Source: Paracoccaceae bacterium (GTDB lineage: Bacteria > Pseudomonadota > Alphaproteobacteria > Rhodobacterales > Rhodobacteraceae). From it: a stretch of 64,000 bases of DNA. The position numbers and the translations under genes were made by a program. Shown piece after piece: positions 61,650 to 64,000 of this stretch; positions within the stretch are counted from its first letter, which is position 1, and every line of letters begins with the position of its first letter. The notes under the pieces are model-generated. The model saw only the letters and a program-made list of their open reading frames with translations. It did no database searches and was not told where the DNA came from. Where the stretch lies: contig JANQRE010000033.1 in the NCBI GenBank assembly GCA_028284705.1, positions 33,170-97,169 of the forward strand. Direction: 5' to 3'.

Positions 61650-63005
61650 TCATGCACGCTCTATGTTGAGATGGACCCCGCCTTCAGGCCTCAGCGTCAG
61701 GATGAGCCGAGGGACCGGTACTTTGCCCGGGACCAGCGTGAAACGATACCGGGCCAAAAGCGTTGCCAGAATAATCACGGCTTCCTGCAACGCAAAACTC
61801 ATGCCGATGCAGACACGCGGACCATCGCCAAACGGAATGAACTTATAGCGAGGATGCTTGTTTCTCGGAGCAAACCGGTCCGGTCTGAACGCATCGGGAT
61901 CCTTCCAAAGACGGCGTGACCGATGCAGCGAATAGATCGGGATAACAACAGTGTCCCCGGCCTGAATTTCTACGCCCATAAGCTCATCAGCAGCCTGCGC
62001 GGTTCGCGCGATCATCGCGAAAGGCGGATACAACCGAAGAGTTTCTTCTATCACCTGTTTGGTGAACTGTAGTTTTGGCAAATCTGCCTGCGTCGCCGTG
62101 CGGCTGCCGATTGCTGTTTGTGCCTCTTTGCGTATGCGGCTCTGAACGTCTTCATCAAAGGCACATAGATACATCGCCCAAGCCAAAGTCAGCGCCGTTG
62201 TCTCGTGGCCGGCAAAGATGAACGTCAGTAGATTGTTGCGAATATCGGCGGTTGTCATTTTCCGACCGCTCTTTGGATCTTCGCCGCGCATCAGCAAGTC
62301 CAACAGGTCGGGGGGCTGTTGTGGCCCGGACTTTTCTCGCTGCACAATTATTCCATCGGCCATTTTTGTCATGTAGCGAATGTGGCGGGCACCGAAAACG
62401 CGTCGTGGTCGAGGCACCCAAGCGGGTAAGCCGAAAACGTCGAGCAGTGAGGCAGAGGCGGTGCGGCTGATATAGGCATCGAAGGCTGCTTGCACCTGAG
62501 CGCTGTCATATTGGCCATCGCCGGAGAGTGTGGTGTCGGAAATAACTTCAAAAGTCGTGCGAACCATTTCATCGAGGAGATTTGCCGAACCTCCCACGTG
62601 TTTATCCAGACGTTCACAGGCCCGATCTGCGGCCGCCTCCATCTTTGGCGACAATCCGGTGACGTTGCGATGCGAAAAGACCGGTGCCACAACCCTGCGT
62701 TGCCAACGCCATTCTGCGCCATCGGCGACGAAGACACTTTCTCCGATGGCCGGACGTGCTATACTCTTTGCTACTTCCGCTTTTGGATAGTTGGGTTCGT
62801 TCTCCTGTAGGACACGCTGAAGCGCCTCGGGGTCCATGATCATATGCCAGCGCGTGCCCTTGGTCCCCGAGATTATCGGATGGGTGAGCGTCTGCTCCGG
62901 GATCAGTTCCAACACATTTTTGCGCGCAATTTTGGCAAGGGTTGTGACAGACCAAGTCGGACGCACCAAGTCGATCTTGGGAGGGATCTTGGCGTCGTGG
63001 CTCAT
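61650..63005 (-). CDS. Cytochrome P450, copy 2
   Basis: A 451-residue P450 paralogous to the preceding gene. I-helix AGHETTALTLAWAMYLCAFD, ExxR in ETLRLYPPFA and heme loop FGDGPRVCIGMSF with Cys C399 are conserved. The start at 63005 (MSHDAKIPPKIDLVRP) is chosen because upstream in-frame residues do not resemble P450 N-termini. It is presumably transcribed with copy 1. Its substrate may differ, as the F/G-helix region and the C-terminal end are less conserved between the two. Confidence 0.9.
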   Translation of the reverse strand: MSHDAKIPPKIDLVRPTWSVTTLAKIARKNVLELIPEQTLTHPIISGTKGTRWHMIMDPEALQRVLQENEPNYPKAEVAKSIARPAIGESVFVADGAEWRWQRRVVAPVFSHRNVTGLSPKMEAAADRACERLDKHVGGSANLLDEMVRTTFEVISDTTLSGDGQYDSAQVQAAFDAYISRTASASLLDVFGLPAWVPRPRRVFGARHIRYMTKMADGIIVQREKSGPQQPPDLLDLLMRGEDPKSGRKMTTADIRNNLLTFIFAGHETTALTLAWAMYLCAFDEDVQSRIRKEAQTAIGSRTATQADLPKLQFTKQVIEETLRLYPPFAMIARTAQAADELMGVEIQAGDTVVIPIYSLHRSRRLWKDPDAFRPDRFAPRNKHPRYKFIPFGDGPRVCIGMSFALQEAVIILATLLARYRFTLVPGKVPVPRLILTLRPEGGVHLNIERA

Positions 63006-63180
63006 CTTTGAAGTCCTTGAACGTGGCCAAAGGGCGGATGCACGGCAATGGCCATCGCCTTGCGTGGTCGTTATAGGCACTCCCGCGACGATCTAAAAGT
63101 GGTAGTGAGACGTTGCGCTGCGACTATGGGTTCGGTATCGAAGCAGGCCAGTCGCTATTCCAGGCCCGATGGAGATTTCC

Positions 63181-63810
63181 GTGATACCAAACCGTCGCCA
63201 ACTCGTTGCTCTTTTCTCGGCAAGCTTATTGGCGGCCTGCGCCGTGCCCGACCCCGAACTGGACGAACAAGTGCCGCTTGGTGACTTCCGCCTCGCGTCA
63301 AATGTTGCGGTGACCGATCAGGCGCGCAAGATGGGTGTGACCCGCGAAGCGAGCCCCGAAGAGTGGGAAGAAGCACTTGAGAAGGCGATAGACGCGCGGT
63401 TCGGGCGGTACGAAGGCGAGACCCCATATGTGATCAGCTATTCGCTCGACGGCTATATTCTGGCGACCAAGGGCGGGCGTTTGGCTTTGGCACCGCGCTC
63501 GGCCTTGTCGATGACGGTTCATATCTGGACGGCTGAACCACTGAAGCGGCTCGAGGACCGTTCGAAACAATTGCTGGTGCTGGAACAGCTCGATGGTGAG
63601 ACCTTCATTGGCTCGGGGCTTTTTCGCACAAAAGAACAGCAAATGGCTAATCTTTCAGCACAGTTTGCCAAGGCTGTAGAGCGTTGGCTGCAGGCAAATG
63701 GCGATCTCTTCGGGGTGGATGTGAGCGATGAAGCCAAAGAGGCCGCGGAAAAGGACGACCTCGAAGCGCTCGCTGACAAAGTCAAAGCGGATGAGGCGCA
63801 AGCCAACTGA
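63181..63810 (+). CDS. Lipoprotein of unknown function
   Basis: A 209-residue exported protein from GTG 63181, which has GGAG 7 bases upstream; an ATG at 63169 is the alternative. The signal peptide ends in a lipobox LLAAC, so it is likely acylated. The mature part is acidic and helical in its second half (KEAAEKDDLEALADKVKAD). A segment around TPYVISYSLDGYILATKGGRLALAPR looks like a beta domain. No named family is recognised. It precedes tuf by about 90 bases. Confidence 0.75.
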   Translation: MIPNRRQLVALFSASLLAACAVPDPELDEQVPLGDFRLASNVAVTDQARKMGVTREASPEEWEEALEKAIDARFGRYEGETPYVISYSLDGYILATKGGRLALAPRSALSMTVHIWTAEPLKRLEDRSKQLLVLEQLDGETFIGSGLFRTKEQQMANLSAQFAKAVERWLQANGDLFGVDVSDEAKEAAEKDDLEALADKVKADEAQAN

Positions 63811-63844
63811 TCGCTTGATTTTCTCAAGCCAAGGCAATAGGTAG

Positions 63845-64000
<156 letters not shown>

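Overview
The window is a gene-dense, moderately GC-rich piece of an alphaproteobacterial chromosome, almost certainly a Rhodobacteraceae (Roseobacter-group) genome. The basis is protein family content and gene order: the rpoZ-rsh-pdxJ-acpS-lepB-rnc-era-recO block, the chvI-chvG-hprK-rapZ-EIIA-HPr block, ethylmalonyl-CoA-pathway enzymes (malyl-CoA lyase, methylsuccinyl-CoA dehydrogenase), DUF1491, DUF6473 and Hint-domain proteins, and a perfect CtrA box in front of a chemoreceptor gene. No rRNA or tRNA gene, CRISPR array, insertion sequence or prophage was recognised.

Layout. 1-9.1 kb: end of a DUF4175 membrane protein, a zinc-ribbon protein, ftsE-ftsX-plsC and a PPOX flavoprotein, accA, a 5TM-LYT/degenerate-GGDEF protein and malyl-CoA lyase. 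9.2-16.3 kb: an MsrB remnant, a MalY/PatB lyase, three tandem peptide deformylase genes (the third catalytically dead) with fmt, and a tightly overlapping minus-strand operon (LysE exporter, methyltransferase, rnhA, Nudix, UPF0126 channel). 16.3-28.5 kb is the most accessory part: acyl-CoA synthetase, DMT exporter and sulfotransferase, a Hint-fold protein lacking its catalytic residues, a NIT-domain chemoreceptor, ispH, hemerythrin, a two-HNH nuclease with Ala/Gly linkers, a CDGSH Fe-S protein, GNAT, amidinotransferase and a c-type cytochrome. 28.5-39.7 kb is core housekeeping: NYN protein, folK, rpoZ, rsh, pdxJ, acpS, lepB, rnc, era, recO, tag.

39.7-46 kb: META lipoprotein, NAD-dependent reductase, a DUF4189-like protein, methylsuccinyl-CoA dehydrogenase, a DUF3859-like protein and pckA. 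46-51.5 kb: the ChvI/ChvG two-component system followed by an incomplete regulatory PTS (HprK, RapZ, EIIA, HPr) and an acyltransferase. 51.5-57.7 kb: hbd, DUF6473, etfA-etfB, cobalamin adenosyltransferase, a HIG1-like protein, an SDR and an SH3 protein. 57.8-64 kb: parC, two tandem P450 genes, a lipoprotein and the start of tuf.

The metabolic genes fit one theme. Hbd, Mcd, Mcl1, ETF (electron acceptor for Mcd), adenosyltransferase (AdoCbl for the pathway's two mutases) and PckA are all expected in assimilation of acetyl-CoA through the ethylmalonyl-CoA pathway and gluconeogenesis. Several of their upstream regions carry inverted or direct repeats that look like operators. No wholly new multi-gene system is demonstrable by reading. 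The best leads are the dead deformylase paralogue kept inside a def-def-def-fmt operon, the two-headed HNH nuclease, the Hint-like protein without catalytic residues, and the unassigned operator-like repeats, notably a 22-bp-phased direct repeat between pckA and chvI.
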